Part shown: positions 1-4,876 of the stretch, piece by piece
How the letters are laid out: each line of letters starts with the position of its first letter
Numbering within the stretch: the first letter of the stretch is position 1
Assembly: GCA_022793555.1 (NCBI GenBank)
Contig: JAAWDB010000052.1
Coordinates: forward strand, 1 to 10,187
Reading direction: 5' to 3'
Length of the DNA: 10,187 nucleotides
From: Bacilli bacterium
GTDB taxonomy: Bacteria; Bacillota_I; Bacilli_A; RF39; UBA660
Position numbers and translations under genes: made by a program
The notes under the pieces: model-generated
Seen by the model: only the letters and a program-made list of their open reading frames with translations
What the model was told of the DNA's origin: nothing
Databases searched by the model: none

Positions 1-1
1 A

Positions 2-184
2 ACAAGTAATATCACATTTATCATTGGAAGCTCTTTAGGAATCCCTAATGAGATTAAAGAATTAAAAAAAGAAAGTATAACGTTCTCGAGATTTACTTTT
101 CCTCATGGCTTATTTCGAGGAATTCTCTTAGAACAAATTTATCGTTCCTTTAAAATTATAAATCATGAAACGTACCATAAGTAA
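2..184 (+). CDS. rlmH: RlmH, 23S rRNA pseudouridine-1915 N3-methyltransferase (3' part only)
   Basis: The last 60 codons of a gene that begins before the window, ending in TAA. RlmH is a SPOUT-class methyltransferase that uses SAM to methylate pseudouridine 1915 in helix 69 of 23S rRNA on assembled 70S ribosomes. The visible part carries the family's C-terminal signatures: a glycine-containing knot loop (IIGSSLGIP, visible residues 7-15), the FPHGLFRGILLEQIYRSFKI stretch and the terminal YHK. The C terminus is intact. The ung ribosome-binding site overlaps its stop codon, so the two genes are almost certainly cotranscribed. In many Bacillota this gene lies near the replication origin and its 3' end is the SCC attachment site in staphylococci; no integrated element is seen here. 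Confidence 0.93.
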   Translation, partial: TSNITFIIGSSLGIPNEIKELKKESITFSRFTFPHGLFRGILLEQIYRSFKIINHETYHK

Positions 185-190
185 GGAGGT
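183..190 (+). promoter_or_regulatory. Shine-Dalgarno site for ung
   Basis: AAGGAGGT is a near-perfect anti-16S match, 6 nt before the ATG at 197. It overlaps the rlmH stop codon, which fixes the ung start and implies translational coupling with rlmH. Confidence 0.9.
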
Positions 191-196
191 CTTTTA

Positions 197-874
197 ATGA
201 ATATAGAAATAGGAAACGATTGGGATGAATTATTAAAAGTCATTTGGGAAAGTCCCGGTTTTAAAAAATTTATGGCAGTTGTTGAACAAGAATATAACAC
301 CAAAGAAGTTTTTCCACCCAAAAATTATATTTTTAATGCGTTAAAGCTTACACCATTTAAAAATACGAAAGTAGTAATCGTAGGACAAGATCCCTATCAT
401 GGTATCGGAGAAGCTCATGGTTTATCTTTTTCTGTTCAAGAAGGAATTAAAGTACCACCATCACTTCAAAATATCTATAAAGAATTAGAAAGTGATTTAG
501 GTATTCCACGCCCTAACAACGGCGATTTAACTGGCTGGGCAAAAGAAGGAGTACTTCTTTTAAATGCGGTTTTAACCGTTGTAAAAGATACCCCAGCATC
601 TCATCGTAATTTAGGATGGGAAAGACTTACGGATTATATCATAAAGGTTTTAAATGAAAAAGATGAACCTGTTGTATTTATTCTATGGGGAAATTTTGCT
701 AAAGCTAAAAAAGACTTGATAACCAATCCGAAACATTTAGTATTAACAAGTGCCCATCCAAGTCCTTTTGCTGCAAATTATGGTTTCTTTGGTAGCAAAC
801 CCTTTTCCAAAACAAATGAGTTTTTAAAACAAAATGGCATCACACCCATTAATTGGGACTTAAATAAAAAGTGA
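197..874 (+). CDS. ung: Uracil-DNA glycosylase, family 1
   Basis: A 225-residue family 1 uracil-DNA glycosylase, which removes uracil from DNA by cleaving the N-glycosidic bond and so starts base-excision repair in the cytoplasm. The water-activating loop GQDPYHG is at residues 63-69 with catalytic Asp65. The uracil-contacting Asn lies in GVLLLNAVLTV (Asn123), and the DNA-intercalation/catalytic loop is SAHPSPFAA with His187. WGNFAK (164-169) is also typical. Length and ends are normal for the family. The start is fixed by the AAGGAGGT site just upstream. It is the second gene of an rlmH-ung transcript and ends in TGA; the hairpin at 903-929 follows. Confidence 0.97.
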   Translation: MNIEIGNDWDELLKVIWESPGFKKFMAVVEQEYNTKEVFPPKNYIFNALKLTPFKNTKVVIVGQDPYHGIGEAHGLSFSVQEGIKVPPSLQNIYKELESDLGIPRPNNGDLTGWAKEGVLLLNAVLTVVKDTPASHRNLGWERLTDYIIKVLNEKDEPVVFILWGNFAKAKKDLITNPKHLVLTSAHPSPFAANYGFFGSKPFSKTNEFLKQNGITPINWDLNKK

Positions 875-887
875 ATAACTAAGGTAC

Positions 888-896
888 TTATCCACA
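888..896 (+). other. Perfect DnaA-box 9-mer
   Basis: TTATCCACA, the consensus DnaA binding 9-mer, lies in the ung/C39 intergenic space just before the terminator. A second exact copy in the same orientation is at 1385-1393 inside the convergent gene. Isolated boxes can arise by chance or act as regulatory DnaA sites; nothing else here looks like an origin. Confidence 0.35.
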
Positions 897-902
897 ACAA
901 AA

Positions 903-929
903 AAAACATCAGAAAATAACTGATGTTTT
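903..929. terminator. Bidirectional hairpin terminator between ung and the C39-type gene
   Basis: A perfect 10-bp stem (AAAACATCAG / CTGATGTTTT) with a 7-nt loop. Read on the minus strand it is followed by an unbroken T run, giving a strong intrinsic terminator for the C39-type gene, whose stop codon lies at the stem edge. On the plus strand the tail is TTTTAATTT, a weaker terminator for rlmH-ung. Confidence 0.88.
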
Positions 930-2268
930 AATTTGGAAAATACAAAGCTCTTCGTCCAAACAATTCAAACATTTTTTCAAATTGCTTTCGGCCATAACTT
1001 TCAATTTTACCAGTATAAGAATCAGACACATACACCGTATTACTATTATATCCTACAATAATAACACTGTGTAAATTACATATCCAATCAATATTCTTTC
1101 CCGTGACGCGATGCGTCCAACTAGCACAAACTTTTGTGTCTTTTAATCCTATTGAAACCCAAACTTGCACGGGAATCTTTTGTTTTACTAAAGCTAAGAC
1201 ATCATTAAGAGAATGACCTGTGTAGTCGATCATTCCCCCTTTATATTGATTTGCTAGATCAAAGATTGGTTTTTGAAAAACACCATAGCCATGTAAATCT
1301 CTAGGATTCCCTACAAATTCCACTTCGGGATCTCCTCCATATATCATCGCATTTTCTAAATGAGGTCCCTCTCCTTTTGGTAATTTATCCACAATTTCAT
1401 CTAATGAAACAGAAACTTTATAAAAACGTAATAAATTATAAAGAGCTACGGTTTCACACCCATTCGGATATTTTGGATACTGTGAAAATGTTGGAAAATT
1501 ATTAATCATATAAGTAACATCTTTTTTTCGAACGTTTATTTTCCGCTTTTTCGTTGTAACAATGCCTAGAGGATTAGAAGCCGTATAAATTATTTCATAA
1601 GTCCCAGGTAAATTATAGTTTACTTTCGAATCATCAATAGTAAAAGAAACATTTCCAAATCGTTGATCATAGGCATTAACCCCATTTTTTAAATTGACTT
1701 TATTTCCTTCCTCCACAAAAATATCATTTAATCCACTGATTAAAGGTGCACCAGAATAAGCTATCATTGTTAACACGGTTTCTTTTATCGCTTGATTTCC
1801 ATAATCATCAACGGCGATAATGGAAATGGTTTGCTCACCCTCTTTTCGTTCAATAAAAACATCAGGAAAAGAACATCGACTTAAATCTTCACAACGAAGA
1901 ACAAAGTCTTCTGCTTTCGGTAAATCTTCATCCAAATAAATAGTAAGAGGATGTACCTCTAAAATCGGCTCAGTTGAATCAATAATATGGATTTCAAAAT
2001 TTATATTTTTCTTATGAATAGAAAGTGTCATTAAATAATTTCCTACCTCTTTGATTTCTTCCAGTGGCGGCGAAAATTGAAACTCTTCTTCTGGAACAGT
2101 AATAAAAACATCCTTAGCTGTTACTGGAGAACCATATTCAACATATACATGATGAGAAATTAAATTATCATAGGAGGAACTACTCACATAGAAAAAGTAA
2201 AATCCAATACCTAAAGTGAATAAGATAATTAAAAAAACAAAAAGAAAATATCTATTTTTTAAATTCAT
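928..2268 (-). CDS. Membrane-anchored protein with Ig-like domains and a C-terminal C39-type cysteine peptidase domain
   Basis: A 446-residue protein with a single N-terminal hydrophobic segment (about residues 7-27) that probably anchors it outside the membrane. Residues about 38-247 look like three bacterial Ig-like beta domains; the third (about 175-247) resembles the DUF5011/HYR type (IFVEEGNKVNLKNGVNAYD, PGTYEIIYTASN). Residues about 255-446 resemble the peptidase_C39_2 papain-like fold: Gln263 as likely oxyanion residue, Cys271 in PNGCETVAL, His400 in NLHSVIIVGYN and Asp416 in VYVSDSYTG, so the triad is complete. Likely a surface cysteine peptidase or amidase; the substrate is unknown. 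There is no ABC transporter or bacteriocin leader nearby, so a bacteriocin-processing role is not supported. Extra cysteines pair closely (126/132) or lie near the active site (381/397). The gene has its own promoter and terminator. Confidence 0.8.
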   Translation of the reverse strand: MNLKNRYFLFVFLIILFTLGIGFYFFYVSSSSYDNLISHHVYVEYGSPVTAKDVFITVPEEEFQFSPPLEEIKEVGNYLMTLSIHKKNINFEIHIIDSTEPILEVHPLTIYLDEDLPKAEDFVLRCEDLSRCSFPDVFIERKEGEQTISIIAVDDYGNQAIKETVLTMIAYSGAPLISGLNDIFVEEGNKVNLKNGVNAYDQRFGNVSFTIDDSKVNYNLPGTYEIIYTASNPLGIVTTKKRKINVRKKDVTYMINNFPTFSQYPKYPNGCETVALYNLLRFYKVSVSLDEIVDKLPKGEGPHLENAMIYGGDPEVEFVGNPRDLHGYGVFQKPIFDLANQYKGGMIDYTGHSLNDVLALVKQKIPVQVWVSIGLKDTKVCASWTHRVTGKNIDWICNLHSVIIVGYNSNTVYVSDSYTGKIESYGRKQFEKMFELFGRRALYFPN

Positions 2269-2301
2269 ATCCGGCTACACCTATAATATTATTATAAAAA
2301 T

Positions 2302-2330
2302 ATCATAAGTTATTAACATTAAAAATACAA
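2302..2330 (-). promoter_or_regulatory. Sigma-A-type promoter for the Ig-C39 gene
   Basis: On the minus strand TTGTAT (2325-2330) is separated by 17 nt from TATGAT (2302-2307). The predicted transcription start is near 2295, about 27 nt before the ATG at 2268. The -35 overlaps the end of the terminator of the gene upstream. Confidence 0.6.
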
Positions 2331-2357
2331 TAAGAGAACACTAAAAGTTCTCTTATT
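2329..2357 (-). terminator. Intrinsic terminator of the M23 gene
   Basis: An 11-bp perfect stem (AATAAGAGAAC / GTTCTCTTATT) with a 7-nt loop and a T-rich tail on the minus strand, 3 nt after the TAG stop of the M23 gene. Confidence 0.85.
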
Positions 2358-2360
2358 TTA

Positions 2361-3131
2361 CTAACGAATTTGTAAAGCATCAATTTCTCTACCATAAATT
2401 CCTGCATAACCATTTGATGAGTTATCCACTTTACTTACCCAAGAAAGCCATCCGCCATTTCTTAAATGAACACGGTACGTTGCTCCTTCGATTTGAACAC
2501 CATCAATCGCATTCCCGATATTACCTGCATAGTCACTTCGCTTATCTACCCAAGGAAGCCACTCATTTTTCTTTTTGTCATGAACACGTATCCGATAGCG
2601 ATCCACATAAATTGCTTCTATAGCAATACCAAAATTTCCAGCATACTCGTTTGTTCCTGCTAAAACGTTAGGATTCCACTTATAAACATTATCATAAGAT
2701 TGATACCATACTTGCTGTTTAAAATCTTCATTTAAATAAGGAGTAGGGTCAATTCTTTGTTTATTGTGAAATACTTCAAAATGCAAATGTCTTCCTGTCA
2801 CATTACCACTTTCGCCAATGATACCAATAAGAGTATTCTTATCCACTTTATCTCCCTTTTTTACCCGAACACTCCCTTTTCTTAAATGTGCATACCTTGT
2901 TACATAGCCATTACCATGATCAATATCGACATAATTACCATAACTAGCCAACCCTCTACTACCAGGGGTTGTATCTTTACCGTCGACTGCTGTTATAACG
3001 GTTCCTGCACTATGAGCAAAAACTTTATTATCTTCTTCATTTTGTCTCCAACCAATATCTACTCCCGTATGCCCTTTACCAAACGCTTGAGTAATTCTTT
3101 TATCGGCTTCATTAACAACTCGTCCAGTCAT
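2361..3131 (-). CDS. Signal-less M23 metallopeptidase with C-terminal YAG/W repeats (lysin-like)
   Basis: A 256-residue protein. Residues about 1-133 form an M23 (LytM-type) zinc endopeptidase, a fold that cuts peptidoglycan cross-bridges or stem peptides. Zinc ligands are visible at His21 and Asp25 (HTGVD) and His117 (HLHFE), with catalytic His82 (YAHL) and His115, so it should be active. Residues about 141-256 carry repeats: a partial unit with KWNPNV, then YAGNxGxAI...YRxxVH...WLxWV at 163-200 and 201-241, and a final half unit YAGIYGREIDALQIR. These resemble ChW-like wall-binding repeats at the C terminus of phage lysins and gut Bacillota hydrolases. No signal peptide or membrane segment is present, and an in-frame TAA two codons upstream rules out an N-terminal extension. 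The start is set by AAAGGATGG. It may be a domesticated prophage endolysin, or be exported or released another way; no holin is seen nearby. Confidence 0.85.
   Translation of the reverse strand: MTGRVVNEADKRITQAFGKGHTGVDIGWRQNEEDNKVFAHSAGTVITAVDGKDTTPGSRGLASYGNYVDIDHGNGYVTRYAHLRKGSVRVKKGDKVDKNTLIGIIGESGNVTGRHLHFEVFHNKQRIDPTPYLNEDFKQQVWYQSYDNVYKWNPNVLAGTNEYAGNFGIAIEAIYVDRYRIRVHDKKKNEWLPWVDKRSDYAGNIGNAIDGVQIEGATYRVHLRNGGWLSWVSKVDNSSNGYAGIYGREIDALQIR
2364..2645 (-). repeat. Tandem YAG/W protein repeats in the M23 gene
   Basis: Two and a half coding repeats of about 38-41 codons: 2532-2645, 2409-2531 and a half unit at 2364-2408. Each begins YAGxxGxxI(D/E) and runs to YRxxVH and WLxWV. Similarity shows at DNA level too, for example the CCCAAG(A/G)AAGCCA blocks (plus strand). 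Related to the Clostridial hydrophobic W type by pattern, but not confirmed. Confidence 0.7.
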
Positions 3132-3137
3132 TATTTA

Positions 3138-3146
3138 CCATCCTTT
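3138..3146 (-). promoter_or_regulatory. Shine-Dalgarno site for the M23 gene
   Basis: AAAGGATGG on the minus strand, 6 nt before the ATG at 3131, fixes the start and hence the absence of a signal peptide. It directly abuts, and overlaps by 3 nt, a palindrome at 3144-3157. Confidence 0.75.
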
Positions 3147-3168
3147 CTAATTAGAAAAAATTTCTAAT
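3144..3168. promoter_or_regulatory. Palindromic operator-like element upstream of the M23 gene
   Basis: TTTCTAATTAGAAA (3144-3157) is a perfect 14-bp palindrome, and its right half pairs again with TTTCTAAT at 3161-3168, so three half-sites lie in 25 bp. It borders the ribosome-binding site. A repressor operator or an RNA hairpin hiding the ribosome-binding site are both possible; chance is not excluded in such AT-rich DNA. No confident promoter was found upstream of it. Confidence 0.4.
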
Positions 3169-3220
3169 CACTATATACTATGAAGATAAATATATGCCCG
3201 AATAATGCATTTGTTCCATC

Positions 3221-3245
3221 AAAAAAACTACATGTTAAGTAGTTT
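3221..3245 (-). terminator. Intrinsic terminator of the LemA-family gene
   Basis: On the minus strand AAACTAC - 7-nt loop - GTAGTTT followed by a T run that overlaps the stem end. The stop codon of the gene lies at the stem base. Confidence 0.75.
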
Positions 3246-3789
3246 AAAGTTTAAAATCTAATAAATCATCATCATTCATATCTTTGTGATCAAAAAAAGG
3301 TTTAATTTGAAAATGATGAATTTTAGCAATAAGATTAGAAGGAAATTTGCGAATCATTTCATTTAGTTTGTTAGTATAACGATTATAATATGAAATTGCT
3401 GCTGAAAGTTTTTCGGTGGTTCGATTTAACCCATGAATAATTTCTTTCATTCCATCATGGTTTTGTAATTCTTGATAATCATTTTTCAAATTAAAAATAA
3501 TATTGATAGCTTCCTTTAACTTTCGATCCATTTCAAAATTACTAATTTTTTCATCTTTTAAAGAAATATATTCTTTAAAATAATCCTTTTTTTCTTTTAA
3601 ATTTGCTTTAACAATATCACTAGTTCGCACAACTAAATCATATCGTTCACGCAAAGATTCATCAATGATCCCCTCCGATTGTTCAATTTTAGTTTTTAAA
3701 TATTGTAGATCATTAAAATAGTGAATATATAACATTCCCAATAAGCCTAATATAAAAACGATAATTAAAATAATATAAACGACTTCCAT
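3244..3789 (-). CDS. LemA-family membrane protein
   Basis: A 181-residue protein with one N-terminal membrane helix (about residues 3-24) followed by a largely helical domain, the usual LemA layout and size. Family-like features are the RERYDLVVRTSDIVK segment (48-62), matching the LemA position usually written as RRYDLIPNLV, and the C-terminal SAAISYYNRYTNKLNEMIRKFPSNLIA (129-155). The biochemical role of LemA proteins is not established; they are membrane-anchored, often with the domain outside, and frequently sit near envelope proteases. The sequence has diverged: the usual Trp/Asn residues near the start of the domain are absent. It has its own promoter and terminator, and is divergent from the metallo-hydrolase gene. 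Confidence 0.82.
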   Translation of the reverse strand: MEVVYIILIIVFILGLLGMLYIHYFNDLQYLKTKIEQSEGIIDESLRERYDLVVRTSDIVKANLKEKKDYFKEYISLKDEKISNFEMDRKLKEAINIIFNLKNDYQELQNHDGMKEIIHGLNRTTEKLSAAISYYNRYTNKLNEMIRKFPSNLIAKIHHFQIKPFFDHKDMNDDDLLDFKL

Positions 3790-3813
3790 AATTCACATCC
3801 TATCTTATTCCTA

Positions 3814-3843
3814 ATTCTATCATAAATTCTTAAAATTTGATAA
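3814..3843 (-). promoter_or_regulatory. Sigma-A-type promoter for the LemA-family gene
   Basis: Minus strand TTATCA (3838-3843), 18-nt spacer, TAGAAT (3814-3819). The predicted start of transcription is near 3807, about 18 nt before the ATG; AGGATGTG is the ribosome-binding site. Confidence 0.5.
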
Positions 3844-3864
3844 GCTTTTTCATCTAGCATAATA

Positions 3865-3873
3865 TGGTATAAT
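3865..3873 (+). promoter_or_regulatory. Extended -10 promoter for the metallo-hydrolase gene
   Basis: TGGTATAAT combines a perfect -10 with the TGn extension. The region 17 nt upstream (CTTTTT) is a poor -35, as is common for extended -10 promoters. The predicted start near 3880 falls at the ribosome-binding site, leaving a leader of only about 10 nt. Confidence 0.65.
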
Positions 3874-3878
3874 AAAAT

Positions 3879-3884
3879 AGGTGA
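3879..3884 (+). promoter_or_regulatory. Shine-Dalgarno site selecting ATG 3890
   Basis: AGGTGA lies 5 nt before the ATG at 3890. The in-frame GTG at 3881 is inside this site and at the predicted transcription start, so it is unlikely to be the start codon. Confidence 0.7.
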
Positions 3885-3889
3885 TAAAA

Positions 3890-4384
3890 ATGCAAATAGA
3901 AACAATAAAAGTGGGTTACCTAGATACAAATTGTTATGTAATTACCAAAAATAATCAAACTATTATTATTGACCCTGGTGATGAATTTGAAAAAATCAAA
4001 ACATTCTGTCAAGATAAGAATGTAGTAGGGATATTTGTAACACATCATCATTTTGATCATATTGGAGCTTTAAAAAAATTAGAAAATCTTTATCATCTAA
4101 CTCATAATGAATCAACCGTTTGGAATATGGAAGTGATATCTTGTAAAGGTCATGCTGAAGATTTAATAGGTTTTTATTTTCCCGAAGAAAAAATCTTATT
4201 TTCTGGCGATTTTATTTTTTATCACACTATTGGACGTTGCGATTTAGAAGGTAGTGATTTTAAAGAAATGCAAAAAAGTATTCAAAATATATTAAACTAT
4301 CCGAAAGATATTAAAATTTATCCTGGTCATGGAATTCCTACTACCCTTAAAGAAGAAATTCCTTATTTAGAAAAATACTTATAA
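3890..4384 (+). CDS. Compact metallo-beta-lactamase-fold hydrolase (glyoxalase II-like, YqgX/YcbL group)
   Basis: A 164-residue cytoplasmic protein with the full metal-binding set of the metallo-beta-lactamase fold: THHHFDH (51-57), His88 in KGHAED, Asp107 in FSGD and His147 in YPGHG. TNCYVI (13-18) and DPGD (28-31) match the start of glyoxalase II-like thioester hydrolases such as YqgX and YcbL. Its substrate cannot be told from sequence. It is shorter than the usual 200-210 residues: only about 30 residues lie between the first His motif and GHAED, where relatives have a longer loop of around 70. Every metal ligand is retained, so it is a compact form rather than a broken gene. The start is ATG 3890, chosen over an in-frame GTG at 3881. 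It is convergent with gerQ. Confidence 0.85.
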   Translation: MQIETIKVGYLDTNCYVITKNNQTIIIDPGDEFEKIKTFCQDKNVVGIFVTHHHFDHIGALKKLENLYHLTHNESTVWNMEVISCKGHAEDLIGFYFPEEKILFSGDFIFYHTIGRCDLEGSDFKEMQKSIQNILNYPKDIKIYPGHGIPTTLKEEIPYLEKYL

Positions 4385-4416
4385 AAAAAATTGGCTTTTA
4401 AAAAACCAATTTTTTT
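4384..4416. terminator. Bidirectional terminator shared by the metallo-hydrolase gene and gerQ
   Basis: A stem of seven A's plus TTGG pairs with CCAA plus seven T's around an 11-nt AT-rich loop. T tracts face both ways, and the two stop codons sit at its two edges, so one 33-nt hairpin ends both convergent genes. Confidence 0.88.
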
Positions 4417-4780
4417 AATCAAAAGTATCGGAATAATCGGTATTATAATTAATTCTTTCTTCAAACTCGACATAATTTAAATAAATCATTCGAATTAAAT
4501 ACCATACTCCAGTATTCGGATCACTAATAATTAAATGATCTCTTCCGGCTTCTTCAATTCTTCCTTCGTAAATACGGTCGCGCCATTCATTAGAATCTGG
4601 ATAAGAAACATATGCTCGAACCTTTTTCCCCTTGTTTAAACGTAAAATGTTTTCGATCAAACTTTGTTCCAAAGGCATTTGAGATTGAAAACTAATATTC
4701 CCTGGTGGCGTTGTAGAATTCATATTATTGGGATTTGTTGCATTTGGAAAAGTAGGATTTTGATAAAAACTTCCATTCAT
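4415..4780 (-). CDS. gerQ: GerQ-like spore coat protein
   Basis: A 121-residue protein whose core (about 36-108) matches Bacillus GerQ closely: MPLEQSLIENILRLNKGK, then EAGRDHLIISDPNTG and YLIRMIYLNYVEFEE. In B. subtilis GerQ is a mother-cell-made coat protein needed to place the cortex lytic enzyme CwlJ and is cross-linked by transglutaminase Tgl. Here the N-terminal 30 residues are an Asn/Pro/Thr-rich, low-complexity tail with no lysine at all; the first lysine is residue 50. The protein is shorter than the B. subtilis form. A strong AGAGAGGTGA site 7 nt upstream fixes the start. No cwlJ is in the window. It is the only clear sporulation gene here and implies an endospore former or its descendant. 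Confidence 0.85.
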   Translation of the reverse strand: MNGSFYQNPTFPNATNPNNMNSTTPPGNISFQSQMPLEQSLIENILRLNKGKKVRAYVSYPDSNEWRDRIYEGRIEEAGRDHLIISDPNTGVWYLIRMIYLNYVEFEERINYNTDYSDTFD

Positions 4781-4818
4781 CTTTTTTCACCTCTCTAAAC
4801 TATATACACTTTTTTTCA

Positions 4819-4846
4819 AATTTATGCGATTGATTTAAAAAAAATG
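4819..4846 (-). promoter_or_regulatory. Possible sigma-E-type (mother-cell) promoter for gerQ
   Basis: Minus strand CATTTT (4841-4846), a 14-nt spacer, then CATAAATT (4819-4826). These are 5/6 and 7/8 matches to the B. subtilis sigma-E pattern CATATT-N14-CATACAHT as I recall it. No convincing sigma-A promoter was found for gerQ. A T-rich spacer could produce such a match by chance. Confidence 0.4.
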
Positions 4847-4858
4847 GTACAGTATAAT
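4830..4858 (+). promoter_or_regulatory. Sigma-A promoter for the YitT-family gene
   Basis: TTGATT (4830-4835), exactly 17 nt, TATAAT (4853-4858). This is the best sigma-A promoter in the window. Its predicted transcription start near 4865 lies after an in-frame ATG at 4844, so that ATG cannot be used from this transcript. Confidence 0.8.
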
Positions 4859-4862
4859 AATA

Positions 4863-4872
4863 AAAAGGATGG
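4863..4872 (+). promoter_or_regulatory. Shine-Dalgarno site selecting ATG 4877
   Basis: AAAAGGATGG sits just upstream of ATG 4877 and downstream of the -10. The alternative in-frame ATG at 4844 has no such site and lies within the promoter. Confidence 0.8.
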
Positions 4873-4876
4873 TAGT

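Noticed and set aside
26..50. Inverted repeat TTAGG/CCTAA inside rlmH
   Set aside because: Only 5 bp, fully within conserved codons, no T tract.
871..919. Mycoplasma-type code with TGA as Trp
   Set aside because: Families end normally at TGA in ung, the YitT-family gene and ftsX, and Trp is TGG in all genes seen.
928..2268. Bacteriocin-processing C39 transporter interpretation
   Set aside because: No ABC transporter domains and no double-glycine leader peptide nearby; domain layout differs.
2414..3167. Plus-strand reading frames (2414-2623, 2466-2663, 2886-3167) opposite the M23 gene
   Set aside because: They are antisense to a clear peptidase gene, overlap each other in different frames, lack good ribosome-binding sites and show no family-like features.
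3174..3182. Sigma-K-like -10 (CATAGTATA, minus strand) upstream of the M23 gene
   Set aside because: No matching -35 at the right distance; short AT-rich motif expected by chance.
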